Under the pieces are notes generated by a model that saw only the letters and a program-made list of their open reading frames with translations, had not been told where the DNA came from and ran no database searches. 64,000 nt of DNA from Onthophagus taurus (taxonomy: Eukaryota; Arthropoda; Insecta; Coleoptera; Scarabaeidae), in NCBI RefSeq assembly GCF_036711975.1, contig NC_091973.1:19220001-19284000 (forward strand). The letters are read 5' to 3'. The position numbers and the translations under genes are program-made. Each line of letters opens with the position of its first letter. Positions within the stretch are counted from its first letter, which is position 1. Shown one piece after another: positions 32,544-42,775 of this stretch.

Positions 32544-33236
32544 TCGACATTTAAACTGAAAAAGAGTAATTATTATCATAAAGGGTAGTTTTTGATACGT
32601 TTGGTTGCCGAAACAGTTACCGGAAATAAAGTTTTGTTTTGAAGTGTTTGCCTACTTTTTAAATCCTTTTCTTTACATTTTCTACTGCTAAATGATTAAT
32701 GAAAGTTATAAAAATGCCGATCCTCTAACATTGGATGGAATTTGTACAATTAAGTATTATTCGTATTATTTGTAGGTTACTTACTTTCATGTATTCTCCT
32801 TTCAAAGACTCAAACATGGCCTTACAAGTTTCCGGGATCAAATCACAAAGAGTTGATGTACCAATGTCTGTGGTGAAACTCAAATCTTGAAGTGATCGAC
32901 CCGTTGCCAAAAATCTTAGCGTTGCCGTTAATCTTTCCTCCGGACTAGTACTCTGTCTCATTACAGTATCTTGCTTCACAATTTTGGGACCAACAACTTC
33001 TAATAATTTATCAAATGTGGTCGAATCCATTCTTAAGTAATTCTTATAGTCATCTGGGTAATTTTCTCTCAATTGACGTAGAAGTGGCATATGTCCGTGT
33101 ACCTCACCTCACGATCTTGTTTCCATTGTTTGACCCATTCCGTTCTGTTTCGCTGTTTAGACTTTTCCAATATTTTTTTATAAGTATATATGGCAGCAAC
33201 TGCAATAATCTGATTATTCCTTCGACTTTTAGGCAT
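31141..33236 (-). pseudogene. PIF/Harbinger 2 transposase, two exons, frameshifted
   Basis: Exon 1 runs from about 33236 to 32785 and ends ATGAAA before GTAAGT. Exon 2 starts at 31951 after TTTTCTTTGCAG and continues to about 31141; both junctions are in phase 0. Motifs are DDYKNYLRMDSTTFDKLLE, GGALDGKHIRIVPP, VDVGKNGRLSDGGV, FMDEAFSLHEH and FNYRLSRARNVTENAFG. Small indels near 33105 and 31575 and a TGA near 31319 disable it. It is a DDE nuclease that would cut and paste the element. The intron 31952-32784 contains the last MADF exon on the other strand. Confidence 0.85.
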
Positions 33237-33478
33237 ATTTAACCATCTAAAAAGTAAAAATTATTCAAAAATTTATCAACTCTAGACAAAAATTTCAAAC
33301 TTACCTGAAATTCCAAACGCCACACTAATCGCGAATGATACCGGAAATTTTTACGTTCACACACACGAGATCGGCGCTTACAGTTTTCAACCGCAATGAA
33401 GAATGCGAGATAAAACTGTGTCTGTTTCTACTGCAACAGTCTTGGCACGCCGCGCTCCAGTCCTGTCCTTAGAACGCG

Positions 33479-33688
33479 AATTATAAACAATAAGATTCGG
33501 ATACCGTTTTTAAAAAGTTTTTATTTCTTGTTGTTTTAACTACAATAGTTTCGTACAGACTGAATTAAAAAATGAACAAACGTAAATTGAAACAAACAAA
33601 GAAAAATCTAACTAAGCATATAAAAATAATAGTAATCTTAATTCTAGGAATCGTCGGGTGTCTGTCATTCCGGGAACAATATATAACT
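33479..33688 (-). repeat. Errantivirus 3' LTR
   Basis: In element sense it starts AGTTATATATTG and ends TTTATAATT, 210 bp. It follows a short purine-rich tract (GCGATGGAGG) beyond env. Confidence 0.95.
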
Positions 33689-33715
33689 CCTCCATCGCTG
33701 AATCGAGGTATATTT

Positions 33716-35395
33716 TTAAGGGTTGAAAAATGACCGAGGTTGAACCTGGGGTTGCTCCTCTGGTGAATTAGTTTTTAACTGGCCTTGTTTTCTTTTTATA
33801 ATCTTGAGAACCAAGTTGCTTATTATTACAATCGCAATTAATGCAATTAATGCAATTAATGTATACGATATTATATGATTTGTCATCGATCGGCGATTGG
33901 AAGTTAATTGAATATAGTCCAAGGCATGTTGTCCTTTTTGTATTTCATGTATTCTATCCAAGTTGATATCTTCTAACTGGATTTCCAATGTCTTTTCTGT
34001 CGTAGCTCCTGGTGGAATAATTACTTCTGGCAAAAGCATTGGTTTACCATCAATTATTTCATGTACGTTTATAAAGATTGATTCGTTTGTTTGGAAGCTA
34101 CAACCGGCTGGTAATTCGATTAAATAAGTTCCTTTTAATGTTGTGAAATCAGATCTTTCGCAAGTTGTTTGAATTTTGGTAGATTGTGGGAAAACTCCAA
34201 TATAGTTAGCTTCATCGATTTGTTCTATAATTGATTTCATGATTTGCACTGATGTATGGGCACAGTTACTAGGTGCCGAAGATAATAGTAACAGGTTGAA
34301 AATGCAATTTCCTTGTTTATTGCCATGTATTAGATGTTCATCGGGACAGTAGTATTCCGAATGAAGTTTTACACATGGTGATGATGAATACTGATAATTT
34401 TCCTTATCCATGACCAGGTAAGTATTAGCAGGAACGAGAATAGTATTGTTTTCAGTGGGTATTGAATAAAGGCGGTAATGGATGAAAGTTTCCGGATGCA
34501 TGATAGGAAAGTGAATGACAAAAACAGCTTTGCTATTTGAATAATAAGCTTCGATGTTTAAGATATCGTAATAATTATGTAGATCATGAGATAAATTTGG
34601 AAACATCAACTCATTAATAGAATAATATTTCAAAGCTGTATTTAATATAGATTCTACCTCATTGATTTTCAATATACTACTATGATAAGTATTTAATCTT
34701 GCGAAAGTAACCGAATTTTCAATATCTGACAGTAGTTGCAATATTAGATTCAAAGTTAAATTTAGTTGATCTAGTATATTTCTAATTTTTAAATAGTCAG
34801 CGAAATCAGAGAAGATATTTTGCATTTGAGAGTTTAATTTATCGATACTTGAAGCAATCACTCTTTGATTATGTTGTATTCCAGTTATACTAATATTGAA
34901 ATTGTCAATGATTTGGGTTGTTATAGAAATTTGTTTATTTAGTTTTTGAACAATTTCAATATTGTTGTTTTCTAATTCCTTAATGGCTTGGTCATAATGT
35001 TGTGCATCGTTTGCATCTAAGTTACCAGTTATGCTTTTGATTATAGAGCCTAAGCCATCGATCAGTTCTCTTTTTACTCTGATATTTGGCATTAGAGAAT
35101 TAAATTTCTGTTCAACAGCGTTAAGTTGAAACCATAAAGCTCTGTCAAAATTATCTAATTCCTCTATTTGAGTGTTCGACAATTTAGATTGAATCATTTC
35201 CGTAATATTTTTATATTCTTCTTTTAGTACATTTATTTCGTTTCGAATGGGTTCTAAATCAAAATAATGGATAAAAGTATGGGTCTTAGTTTTAATTCGC
35301 GCCGGGCCTAATTTATAAGGTAAAATTCCGGGATTTTTATTAAGATTCGTTATTTGTATTTCTTGGCTGTTCACCTTCGCGAGAAGTACCAGCAT
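33716..35395 (-). CDS. env: Errantivirus envelope glycoprotein
   Basis: The 559-residue protein belongs to the insect errantivirus Env family, related to baculovirus F proteins. A furin-type RVKR site is at residues 106-109, directly followed by a hydrophobic fusion-peptide-like stretch and the conserved SITGNLDANDA. Long coiled-coil-like helices follow, and a membrane anchor lies near residues 508-530 with a basic cytoplasmic tail. The start overlaps the end of pol by about 56 bases. In the family env is expressed from a spliced mRNA, and only a short hydrophobic leader is visible at this ATG, so an upstream exon may add to the signal peptide. It would mediate membrane fusion at the cell or particle surface. 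The frame has no break. Confidence 0.9.
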   Translation of the reverse strand: MLVLLAKVNSQEIQITNLNKNPGILPYKLGPARIKTKTHTFIHYFDLEPIRNEINVLKEEYKNITEMIQSKLSNTQIEELDNFDRALWFQLNAVEQKFNSLMPNIRVKRELIDGLGSIIKSITGNLDANDAQHYDQAIKELENNNIEIVQKLNKQISITTQIIDNFNISITGIQHNQRVIASSIDKLNSQMQNIFSDFADYLKIRNILDQLNLTLNLILQLLSDIENSVTFARLNTYHSSILKINEVESILNTALKYYSINELMFPNLSHDLHNYYDILNIEAYYSNSKAVFVIHFPIMHPETFIHYRLYSIPTENNTILVPANTYLVMDKENYQYSSSPCVKLHSEYYCPDEHLIHGNKQGNCIFNLLLLSSAPSNCAHTSVQIMKSIIEQIDEANYIGVFPQSTKIQTTCERSDFTTLKGTYLIELPAGCSFQTNESIFINVHEIIDGKPMLLPEVIIPPGATTEKTLEIQLEDINLDRIHEIQKGQHALDYIQLTSNRRSMTNHIISYTLIALIALIAIVIISNLVLKIIKRKQGQLKTNSPEEQPQVQPRSFFNP

Positions 35396-38300
35396 TGTCG
35401 TGGCTAGATGGTACCTGTAACAATTGGGGTTTATTAACCTTTGGTCTTTTTAGATTTTGTTTATGTAATTTACCGGATGGGGTTTCAATTGTATTACCTT
35501 TATCTGCAGTTACCTTTCCCTTACTAAATTTCTTCGTTAACTTGTTTCTATTACCAGATTTTATTTTGCGATATACCACTGTTTCTGGTTCATAGTTTAA
35601 GGGTTCTTGTCTATCTTGATTATGATATTCAATTACACGTTCCTTTCTTTGTATTAATGATTCATTTAATTTTTTATATATTTCTTTAGTAGTGTCGCGG
35701 TGTTCTTGGATATAATTATTGAGAATTTTTTCATTTATATCGATATTGAAAGGGTCGTTATTGTCTAAGTGACCATTTATTATATCAATTGGTTTTTGTT
35801 TTGTCACTGAATGGATGGAATTATTATAACCAAGTATTGCATAAGGCATATGACCTAAAATATTTATTTTTCCTTTATTTATTTCTTTAATTACCCTTAG
35901 GTGTTCTAATATGGTGGAATGGAACCGTTCTATAGGACCGTTAGATTGAGGAGAATTTACCGTGATATAATGCGTATTTACTTTATGTGTTTTAAAGAAT
36001 TCTTGGACTACCGTATTTTTTAGTTCTGTGCCATTATCCATAATTACTAAAGATGGTAAGCCGTGCTGAGACATAAAGGTTACAAAAGCTTTGACAACTT
36101 CTATACCGGATTGATTATTCAAAGCATAAGCTTGGGCATATTTTGAAAATGTGTCTATAATTGTTAAAAACTTTTGTCCGTGTACTTGAAATGTATCGAT
36201 GTGAACGATTTCAAAAGGTTTGGAAGGAGTGGGTGTTATCGTTAACTTTTGTTTTGGAGGGTTTCTATCATATTTGTTTGTTTGACAAGTGTCACAAACA
36301 TTGATAAGGCTGGTTACATCGTTCTTTATTCCTGGCCAATAGTAGTGTCTTCTTATCCTGGATTCTGTTTCCAAAATACCTCTATGATTGGTCTTTCCTT
36401 CATGATGATTTAAGATAATATTAGTCTGTTCATCTTCGTCCGTTACGTCCGTTAGAACCGTATTACATTTTACTAAATTGAAAGCAGAATTTTTAAAAGT
36501 GGTTCTTAGTATTTCACAGATTGTAGATACATGTGACTCGTCTTTAAAATGAATCGCATGAGTGATCTTTGGCTTAACATAATTCTTGAAAAAGTCGATA
36601 ACATCATTTTCTAAATTGTCAATTGAAAATTGTACATTTAACCGTTCTTTATTGGGAAATATTTGTTTTCTTTTGGGTTGAGCAGGTGAATGTAAAACAA
36701 AGTCCATTATAATTTGGTGGTCGTAAACATTTAGACATCTTTCCGAAATTTTGATTGTAAATACTGGGTCTTCGTTACTGGTATGGACAGTATCATTTAT
36801 TACGTAAGGATTTTCTTCTTCATCATTCGATTCGTGATCCATTATGTCGTCTACTCTACTGGGTTCTCCTACATTTGCAACAATCGATGCATTGTCGTCA
36901 ACAATCTGATTCTTTTCAAATTGTTTATTGAAATCTTCCATATAGTCAAAAAATTCTTTGGCGTGTATTTCGATTCGGGATAGTGCGTCGGCATTGGTGT
37001 TACTTTTTCCTTTTTTATATATGATCTCATACTCATACTCTTCTAGCTTAAGTCTCCATCTGACTAACCGCGAATTGGGTTCTTTAAGAGACATCAACCA
37101 TTGTAATGGTTTATGATCTGTTAGAATTTTGAATTTTCGGCCAAATAAGTAAGGCCTAAATTTTTGTGTAGCCCAGACAATCGCTAGCAGTTCCTTTTCA
37201 ATGGTGCTGTAATTGATTTCGGAATCGTTAAGAGTACGTGAGGCATATGCAACGGGTTTGTCATTGCTAACAGAGCCCTGTGATAAAATTGCGCCTAAAG
37301 CGTAATTGCTTGCGTCAGTTGTCAATATAAAATCTTTAGAAAAGTCGGGGTACTGAAGAATCGGATCATTAGTTAACAGGTGTTTACAGTGTTCGAAGCA
37401 TTTAATAAATTCGGGAGTATGAACAATCTTAGAGTCCTTCTTCAAACAAATTGTTAATGGTTTTGTGATACGAGCAAAGTCTTTTATGAACTTTCTATAA
37501 TAACCAAGTAATCCCATAAAGCTCTTAATTTCTTTCCTGGTATTGGGAAGTGGGTAATTTTTAATAGCGGATATTTTGTCGGGGTTTGGTTTAACGCCTT
37601 GAGGTGTGATTATATGTCCTAAATAAGCGACGTCCCTCTTTAAAAACTCTGACTTGTCCAATTGTATTTTAAAATTAGTCTCTCGAAGTCGTTGGAAAAC
37701 TTTATTTAAATTTACTATATGCTCCTGCAAGGAAGTTGAATAGATAATTATATCATCAAGATACACCAAGCAAATTTCGTTTTGTAGTCCTCGTAATATA
37801 TTATCCATGACGCGTTGGAACGTAGCCGGGGCATTTCGTAACCCGAAGGGCATTCGAACGTATTCGTAATGTCCGTTTTCGACGTTAAAAGCGGTCTTTG
37901 GTATATCTTCAGGATTCATTTCTATCTGATGGAAGCCGTTTGCCAAATCAAGGGTTGTAAAGTAGTTACAACGGCCTAACTTATCTAATACGTCCGCGAT
38001 GTTGGGTAATGGATAACGGTCTTCGATAGTCTTTTCATTAAGCTTTCGATAATCTACAACAATTCTCCATTTTTTCCTCCCGGAGGCATCTGCTTTTTTT
38101 GGGACTATCCAAATAGGGGATGACCAAGGGGATGTACTTGGACGAATTATTCCTTGATCTAACATTGATTCAACTTGTCGTTCGACTTCTGGTTTATGAA
38201 TAAACGGATATCTATAGGATTTTGTGTAAACCGGAATTTCGTCTTTGGTTTTTATACAGTGTTTGATTTGGTTGGTGAACGTTAAGGGTTGGTTATCGGT

Positions 38301-39083
38301 ATGAAAGATATCAGAATATTTTTTGCATAATTTTAATATATGGTGTTTTTCTTCAGAATTCATGTGAGAAGTGCGAATTAATTCTTCCATATTTAGATCC
38401 TGTTTAGCGTTTGATCGGTTAACGTCTATGTGATATAATTCGAAATCGGTGTTATTAAATGCAATGGTTTCAATAGGGTTAATTAAAAGTAAATTAATTT
38501 CTTTGCCAGTTTTATTAGATATTTCTACGGAAGCAAAGCCATTCTGAGCAACAGTAAGTGTTTCGGGTATTTCGCAACTTTGAATAGTTTGTTGGGGTAC
38601 TATAACTTCTCCATTTCCTATGTTTACAGGAACTTTAGTTACAATACGAGTGTGTGGTTCTAATTTTAATTTAAAGATAATTTTTGGGACAGATTTTTGA
38701 TATTTAATAGGCAGTACACAGTAAGGAGTATAAAGTTTAGCATTTTTGAAATCTAATTGGATATTTAACAGTTTTATGATATCTAAACCTATTAATCCAT
38801 CATAGGAATCATGAAATTTAAACAGATAAAATTTTAGAGAATCGTTTTGATTGAACTCCTTGAAAATAGGGATATCTGCACAATAATTATGTCGAGATGT
38901 TTGATAAATTGAAGAAACTTCGAATGGCTCGTAAAGTATTCGATTTTGAAAATATTTGGATGCGATATGCGGATTTATAAAAGATCTTGTGGAAGCTGAA
39001 TCTATTAAAAGTTTCATAGGGGGATCTGATATTTCAATATACGGAAGTTCTTTTTCTTTTGTTGATAGAGTATAGGATTCCAC
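35340..39083 (-). CDS. pol: Errantivirus Pol polyprotein
   Basis: The 1247-residue frame holds protease (KLLIDSASTRSFIN, about residue 27), reverse transcriptase (VDYRKLNEKT, TTLDLANGFHQIEM, catalytic YLDDIIIYS near 440), RNase H (ILTTDASNYALGAILSQ near 590, TDHKPLQWL), integrase zinc finger (HHEGKTNHRG...CDTCQTN near 895) and DDE core (HIDTFQVHG, IMDNGTEL, GPIERFHSTILEH). The first codon overlaps the gag stop by one base in the -1 frame, so Pol is probably made by -1 frameshifting as in relatives. No inactivating change is seen. Confidence 0.95.
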   Translation of the reverse strand: MESYTLSTKEKELPYIEISDPPMKLLIDSASTRSFINPHIASKYFQNRILYEPFEVSSIYQTSRHNYCADIPIFKEFNQNDSLKFYLFKFHDSYDGLIGLDIIKLLNIQLDFKNAKLYTPYCVLPIKYQKSVPKIIFKLKLEPHTRIVTKVPVNIGNGEVIVPQQTIQSCEIPETLTVAQNGFASVEISNKTGKEINLLLINPIETIAFNNTDFELYHIDVNRSNAKQDLNMEELIRTSHMNSEEKHHILKLCKKYSDIFHTDNQPLTFTNQIKHCIKTKDEIPVYTKSYRYPFIHKPEVERQVESMLDQGIIRPSTSPWSSPIWIVPKKADASGRKKWRIVVDYRKLNEKTIEDRYPLPNIADVLDKLGRCNYFTTLDLANGFHQIEMNPEDIPKTAFNVENGHYEYVRMPFGLRNAPATFQRVMDNILRGLQNEICLVYLDDIIIYSTSLQEHIVNLNKVFQRLRETNFKIQLDKSEFLKRDVAYLGHIITPQGVKPNPDKISAIKNYPLPNTRKEIKSFMGLLGYYRKFIKDFARITKPLTICLKKDSKIVHTPEFIKCFEHCKHLLTNDPILQYPDFSKDFILTTDASNYALGAILSQGSVSNDKPVAYASRTLNDSEINYSTIEKELLAIVWATQKFRPYLFGRKFKILTDHKPLQWLMSLKEPNSRLVRWRLKLEEYEYEIIYKKGKSNTNADALSRIEIHAKEFFDYMEDFNKQFEKNQIVDDNASIVANVGEPSRVDDIMDHESNDEEENPYVINDTVHTSNEDPVFTIKISERCLNVYDHQIIMDFVLHSPAQPKRKQIFPNKERLNVQFSIDNLENDVIDFFKNYVKPKITHAIHFKDESHVSTICEILRTTFKNSAFNLVKCNTVLTDVTDEDEQTNIILNHHEGKTNHRGILETESRIRRHYYWPGIKNDVTSLINVCDTCQTNKYDRNPPKQKLTITPTPSKPFEIVHIDTFQVHGQKFLTIIDTFSKYAQAYALNNQSGIEVVKAFVTFMSQHGLPSLVIMDNGTELKNTVVQEFFKTHKVNTHYITVNSPQSNGPIERFHSTILEHLRVIKEINKGKINILGHMPYAILGYNNSIHSVTKQKPIDIINGHLDNNDPFNIDINEKILNNYIQEHRDTTKEIYKKLNESLIQRKERVIEYHNQDRQEPLNYEPETVVYRKIKSGNRNKLTKKFSKGKVTADKGNTIETPSGKLHKQNLKRPKVNKPQLLQVPSSHDNAGTSREGEQPRNTNNES

Positions 39084-40405
39084 TAACCCGGACCGATTTG
39101 ATCGGGGCCTGAATGAAAATTTGTCTGCCCGTCAATACGTTCTTCAGAGGTATCGTGATATTCCTCTTCAGGTACTGTTGCTTGAGAATACGGGTATTGT
39201 TCTTGGCAACAATAATTATCAAAATCTTGATCGAACTGATTAAACTCTTGAGCAGGGTAGGAACAAGAAGGTGTGTTCTCGAAAAGCTCTGTATTATGCA
39301 TTTGGAAGGGCCGTGAACTTACTCCACTCATAGGTGTAGGTTTAGACAAAGGTCTCTGGGCGTTTGGATTAGGTTTCCAAACGTTTTGTGGTTTTCCGAA
39401 CACATGTGAATTTGTTAAGAATTTTTGCTGTTGTTGGTTTGGATATTTTTGGATGTTTATTGGGCCACGTGGAAATTGATTCGTCATCTGATTTGAAAAA
39501 TAAGGTGATGGTTTAAATTGGTGTTGATGAAAATTATTCTGATTGTTAAAACCTGTTGGTGAACGATTATATTGCTGATTGTTAGAAGGAACATTGGGTG
39601 AATTGTTAAACATGTGAGTATTTGGTTTTTTAGCGACAATAGGAGCTGTAAACGTTTGGGATCTTTGGTAATACCTAATGTTGTCTTCTTCAGTGATATA
39701 CTGTAAAGCTTGTGCAAGGTTATCTGGTCTCATGGCTCTTATAGTAGACTCTAGAGGTTCTCGTAGACCTGCTAAAAATGTTTTTAATGCTTGCTTTTTG
39801 AAAAAATCGCGTTTACTGTCTCTTTGTTCAGCGTCACATTTTAAGTCAATGTAATTACAGATCGTATTAAGTAAATGAGTTACTCGTTCGTGAAATTGAG
39901 AAGGTGTTTCGTTAGGTTTTTGTCTCAAATTAACCAAATCTTGATTCAAACAATTTTCATCGCGTTGGTCTCCAAAATTTTGAATAAGGGTGCTTTTAAT
40001 ATTATTCCAACTGGAAGAACCGCCATTAATAGCTACTACTTCTTCTGCTCTACCTTCTAATTTATTTAATATGCCATTAAGCAATAGAACATTCTGAAAA
40101 TTACTTGCATTTGCTGTATCAAAATAATGTGTTAATATTGCTTCTGAAGCCTCGATAAATCTATGCAATTTATTCGGATTCCCGTCAAAATTAGGAATTA
40201 TACTAAGATTTTTTATATCTAATGCTGGAGGTGCCATTTCCAAATTTTCTCCTAATTCTACTAGTTGTGTCTCGTTTTGAGTTTCTAACTTTAATTTATT
40301 AAATCTTTCAATTAAATCTAAATCTAACTCTAAATTTTGCCCTAAATCTACGTTGTTTTCGTCAAGTGAATCAACAGGAGAGATAGAGGAGCCTGACATC
40401 AACAA
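39083..40405 (-). CDS. gag: Errantivirus Gag
   Basis: The 440-residue protein has a retroviral capsid-like helical region (FDGNPNKLHRFIEASEAIL, LRQKPNETPSQFHERV, FLAGLREPLESTIRAM) and a long low-complexity tail rich in Asn, Gln and Pro. There is no CCHC knuckle, as in several insect errantiviruses. It would form the particle core. It is the first frame after the primer site and the ATG at 40400 lies just downstream of it. Confidence 0.9.
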   Translation of the reverse strand: MLMSGSSISPVDSLDENNVDLGQNLELDLDLIERFNKLKLETQNETQLVELGENLEMAPPALDIKNLSIIPNFDGNPNKLHRFIEASEAILTHYFDTANASNFQNVLLLNGILNKLEGRAEEVVAINGGSSSWNNIKSTLIQNFGDQRDENCLNQDLVNLRQKPNETPSQFHERVTHLLNTICNYIDLKCDAEQRDSKRDFFKKQALKTFLAGLREPLESTIRAMRPDNLAQALQYITEEDNIRYYQRSQTFTAPIVAKKPNTHMFNNSPNVPSNNQQYNRSPTGFNNQNNFHQHQFKPSPYFSNQMTNQFPRGPINIQKYPNQQQQKFLTNSHVFGKPQNVWKPNPNAQRPLSKPTPMSGVSSRPFQMHNTELFENTPSCSYPAQEFNQFDQDFDNYCCQEQYPYSQATVPEEEYHDTSEERIDGQTNFHSGPDQIGPG

Positions 40406-40518
40406 GAAAAATTACTCACAGTATCACCAGTGTAAATTCCATTGGTGCGACGACCTGCCCGGTTTTCCTTAAAGAGTTAACACTCACGGATTGTCCGAAA
40501 AGGATATTCCGACGAAAA

Positions 40519-40537
40519 TATCCTACTGACTGCGCCA
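40519..40537 (-). promoter_or_regulatory. Errantivirus primer binding site
   Basis: On the minus strand TGGCGCAGTCAGTAGGAT directly follows the 5' LTR. This sequence type is complementary to the 3' end of tRNA-Ser in 17.6/297-like elements. Confidence 0.8.
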
Positions 40538-40746
40538 ATTATAAACAATAAGATTCGGATACCGTTTTTAAAAAGTTTTTATTTCTTGTTGTTTTAACTA
40601 CAATAGTTTCGTACAGACTGAATTAAAAAATGAACAAACGTAAATTGAAACAAACAAAGAAAAATCTAACTAAGCATATAAAAATAATAGTAATCTTAAT
40701 TCTAGGAATCGTCGGGTGTCTGTCATTCCGGGAACAATATATAACT
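40537..40746 (-). repeat. Errantivirus 5' LTR
   Basis: Same 210-bp sequence as 33479-33688. It contains the element's promoter by family knowledge. Confidence 0.95.
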
Positions 40747-40839
40747 CGCGCGACGGGAACGGGCCATTCCAAGATTCCAAGATTGTGAAAAAGTGTACGT
40801 GTCCTAAAGGCATAATAGTAAATCAGTTAGGACCAGCCA

Positions 40840-42300
40840 TAGCGATTTAGAATTGATAATAGAAGTGAACTTATTATTACTAAAAATATATTATTAAATG
40901 ATAAAACAATAAATGAACAAAACAGACATATAAATGAGAACAAAATAAATTTAATTAAAGAATTGATGGAAGAAATAAAAGTAAAATTAGAAATTTTAGA
41001 TTTAAATTATAATAATTATAATCGAAGAAATAAACGAGGTTTAATTAATATAGCAGGAAACTTAATTAAAGCAATCACTGGAAATCTCGATGATAAAGAT
41101 GCAGAAAGGTACGACGAATTAATATCAAAATTGAATAAAAATCAACAAAGTATTGATTCAAATCTTAATTATTTAGCAAAAATTGTAAATGATTCGGAAA
41201 TCAAAATAAATAATAACTTTAAACATATTGTCGATAAAATTGAATATTTAGAAACTAATTCCTATGAACTTGAAGAAAACGATAGATTAAACACAAGAAT
41301 TCAATATTTAGAAATGTCAGCTAGGACTTTAAACGAGAATTTATTGAAATTATAAATAATGCAATGAATAATGAATTACACCCTTTATTACTAACCCCGA
41401 CACAGTTAGTAAATGAGTTAAAAATAGTTCATTTGAGATATAATAAAATCATTAATCGAAGTTAAAGCATACAGAAAAGATAATAAATTCATTATAATAT
41501 TACTCCTTCCTGTGATAAATAACAAAATATTCCAATATTTTGAATCATATCCTTTACCGACCAAGTTGAATAGTACCCATATTCAGATCGAATATATTTA
41601 AATATATATTGCAAGTAATGACAATAAATTTATGACTTTTGACGCACCCTGTATTGAAATCACTCAACAGAAATTTTGATGTAAACATCAAATTGAGAAA
41701 CGAAATGATGTGAGTATCAGATCCTTACGCAAAATTTAATTATGAATGATTGTAAAATTGTAAAATTAAATAATCAAGAAAATTATGAAATAATTGATTT
41801 GCCATTTGGAATTGTATTGTTATTTTATTCAAAAACTAAAGTTAGAGAAAATGTAACAAGATTGTTAATATCCTTGAACTACAAGGTACATACGTAATTA
41901 AACATAAAAATCTATGTAAATATGATATTGAAGAAATTAGAATAAGAAATTTTAATAATGTTCTTTTTAAATTACCATCGTTAGTTGTACCCCAATTAAC
42001 AAATAATGTAACTGTTCGCGAAAATCCAGAAATTGTATTACAAAATTTAACTTATATTAATAAAGATAACATTGAGCGATGTAACGAGAAAATGTAAATT
42101 ATAAAAATACAACAAATTCAATAGTATTGTATATCATAGTTGTAATTGTTTGTGTTATAATCATTGGAGCAATAACAAAGAAAATAATAATAAAGAAAAG
42201 AGAAAATCGAAGAAAGAAGATTGTCGAAATCCAGGAGGATCTTTCGACTGAGAGTGGAGAAGTTACAGCTTCGAATCCAGTGCGAATAGTTTGCGAATAG
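40840..42300 (+). pseudogene. env: Env of the outer, older errantivirus
   Basis: The longest open part (40963-41355) has a furin-like RNKR followed by GLINIAGNLIKAITGNLD, directly comparable to the fusion region of the intact Env. A membrane anchor and basic tail (IVLYIIVVIVCVIIIGAI, then KKRENRRKK) end near 42300. Stops and frameshifts lie between. This is the continuation of the pol fragment at 30000-30317. Confidence 0.85.
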
Positions 42301-42419
42301 AAAAAGGTATATAAAGCGTCGCATACGTTAATTTAATTGAAGTTCTTCAACTATTGCATTAGAGTGAACATCTGCTTGTTTAAAATAGTATAAATAAGTT
42401 CCTTTTTAAAAATCGGTTT

Positions 42420-42770
42420 TTGATTTGCGAAAAGAAAACTCGCGCTTCACGCTTAACGTGAAGTTAGCGATTTTGTGTTTTACATTTTGTACGCAGGCGC
42501 TTGCGCCACAGGTGTTTTAATATTTGTTCGTTACACGTGTTTTTGATGCGGAATTCTATAGAAAGTTGTTTGCTGTTTTGGCCATTTTCCCTGCAATTGT
42601 AAGGTTTTTTGATAATTTTGTACTTAGTTACTAATTGTCGTTTGTTTGTTTGTAGTAAAGATCACGCCCTGATGAAGCAATAATTATTAATTGTGAAATA
42701 TTGGCATGAAAAAATAATTGCGAATTTTATTAACGATCCTATCCTGGAACTTAACTTTAGTCCTTGTAGG
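42420..42770 (+). mobile_element. Isolated Penelope-like element tail
   Basis: Non-coding. It contains a hammerhead-like motif at 42663-42708 and ends with CCTATCCTGGAAC, which resembles the end of the PLE 2 arm (CCTATCCCTGGAAC). A hairpin CTTCACG...CGTGAAG lies near 42446-42464. No reverse transcriptase is attached. Confidence 0.6.
42663..42708 (+). ncRNA. Hammerhead-ribozyme-like motif of a PLE
   Basis: CACGCC (42663-42668) pairs with GGCATG (42703-42708) except for one position, as stem I. The core is an intact CTGATGA (42669-42675). CAAT...ATTG forms stem II, and GAAATATT (42695-42702) contains the palindrome ATAT as stem III. One or two unpaired bases sit between core and stem II, as in the other two motifs in this window. 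Confidence 0.65.
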
Positions 42771-42775
42771 TCCAT

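Larger units (their letters stand above)
33479..40746 (-). mobile_element. Complete errantivirus (gypsy-type endogenous retrovirus)
   Basis: Two 210-bp LTRs with no difference found by eye bound the element, with a CGCG target duplication at 33475-33478 and 40747-40750. The order gag, pol, env on the minus strand is complete and each frame is open. The primer site next to the 5' LTR starts TGGCGCAGTCAGTAGGA, of the tRNA-Ser type used by 17.6/297-like elements. Identical LTRs imply recent insertion. It lies inside Harbinger 2. Confidence 0.95.
30318..40812. mobile_element. PIF/Harbinger element, copy 2, split by an errantivirus
   Basis: The left terminal region (30318-30376, containing TCTTGGAATGGCCCGTTCC) matches the reverse complement of 40747-40812 with a small duplication in the right copy. 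The stretch 33479-40746 between them is an LTR element with its own target duplication, so the Harbinger itself is about 3.2 kb. It holds a plus-strand MADF gene and a minus-strand transposase that interleave. The exact target duplication is not resolved; TAATAG occurs at both outer flanks. Confidence 0.85.
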
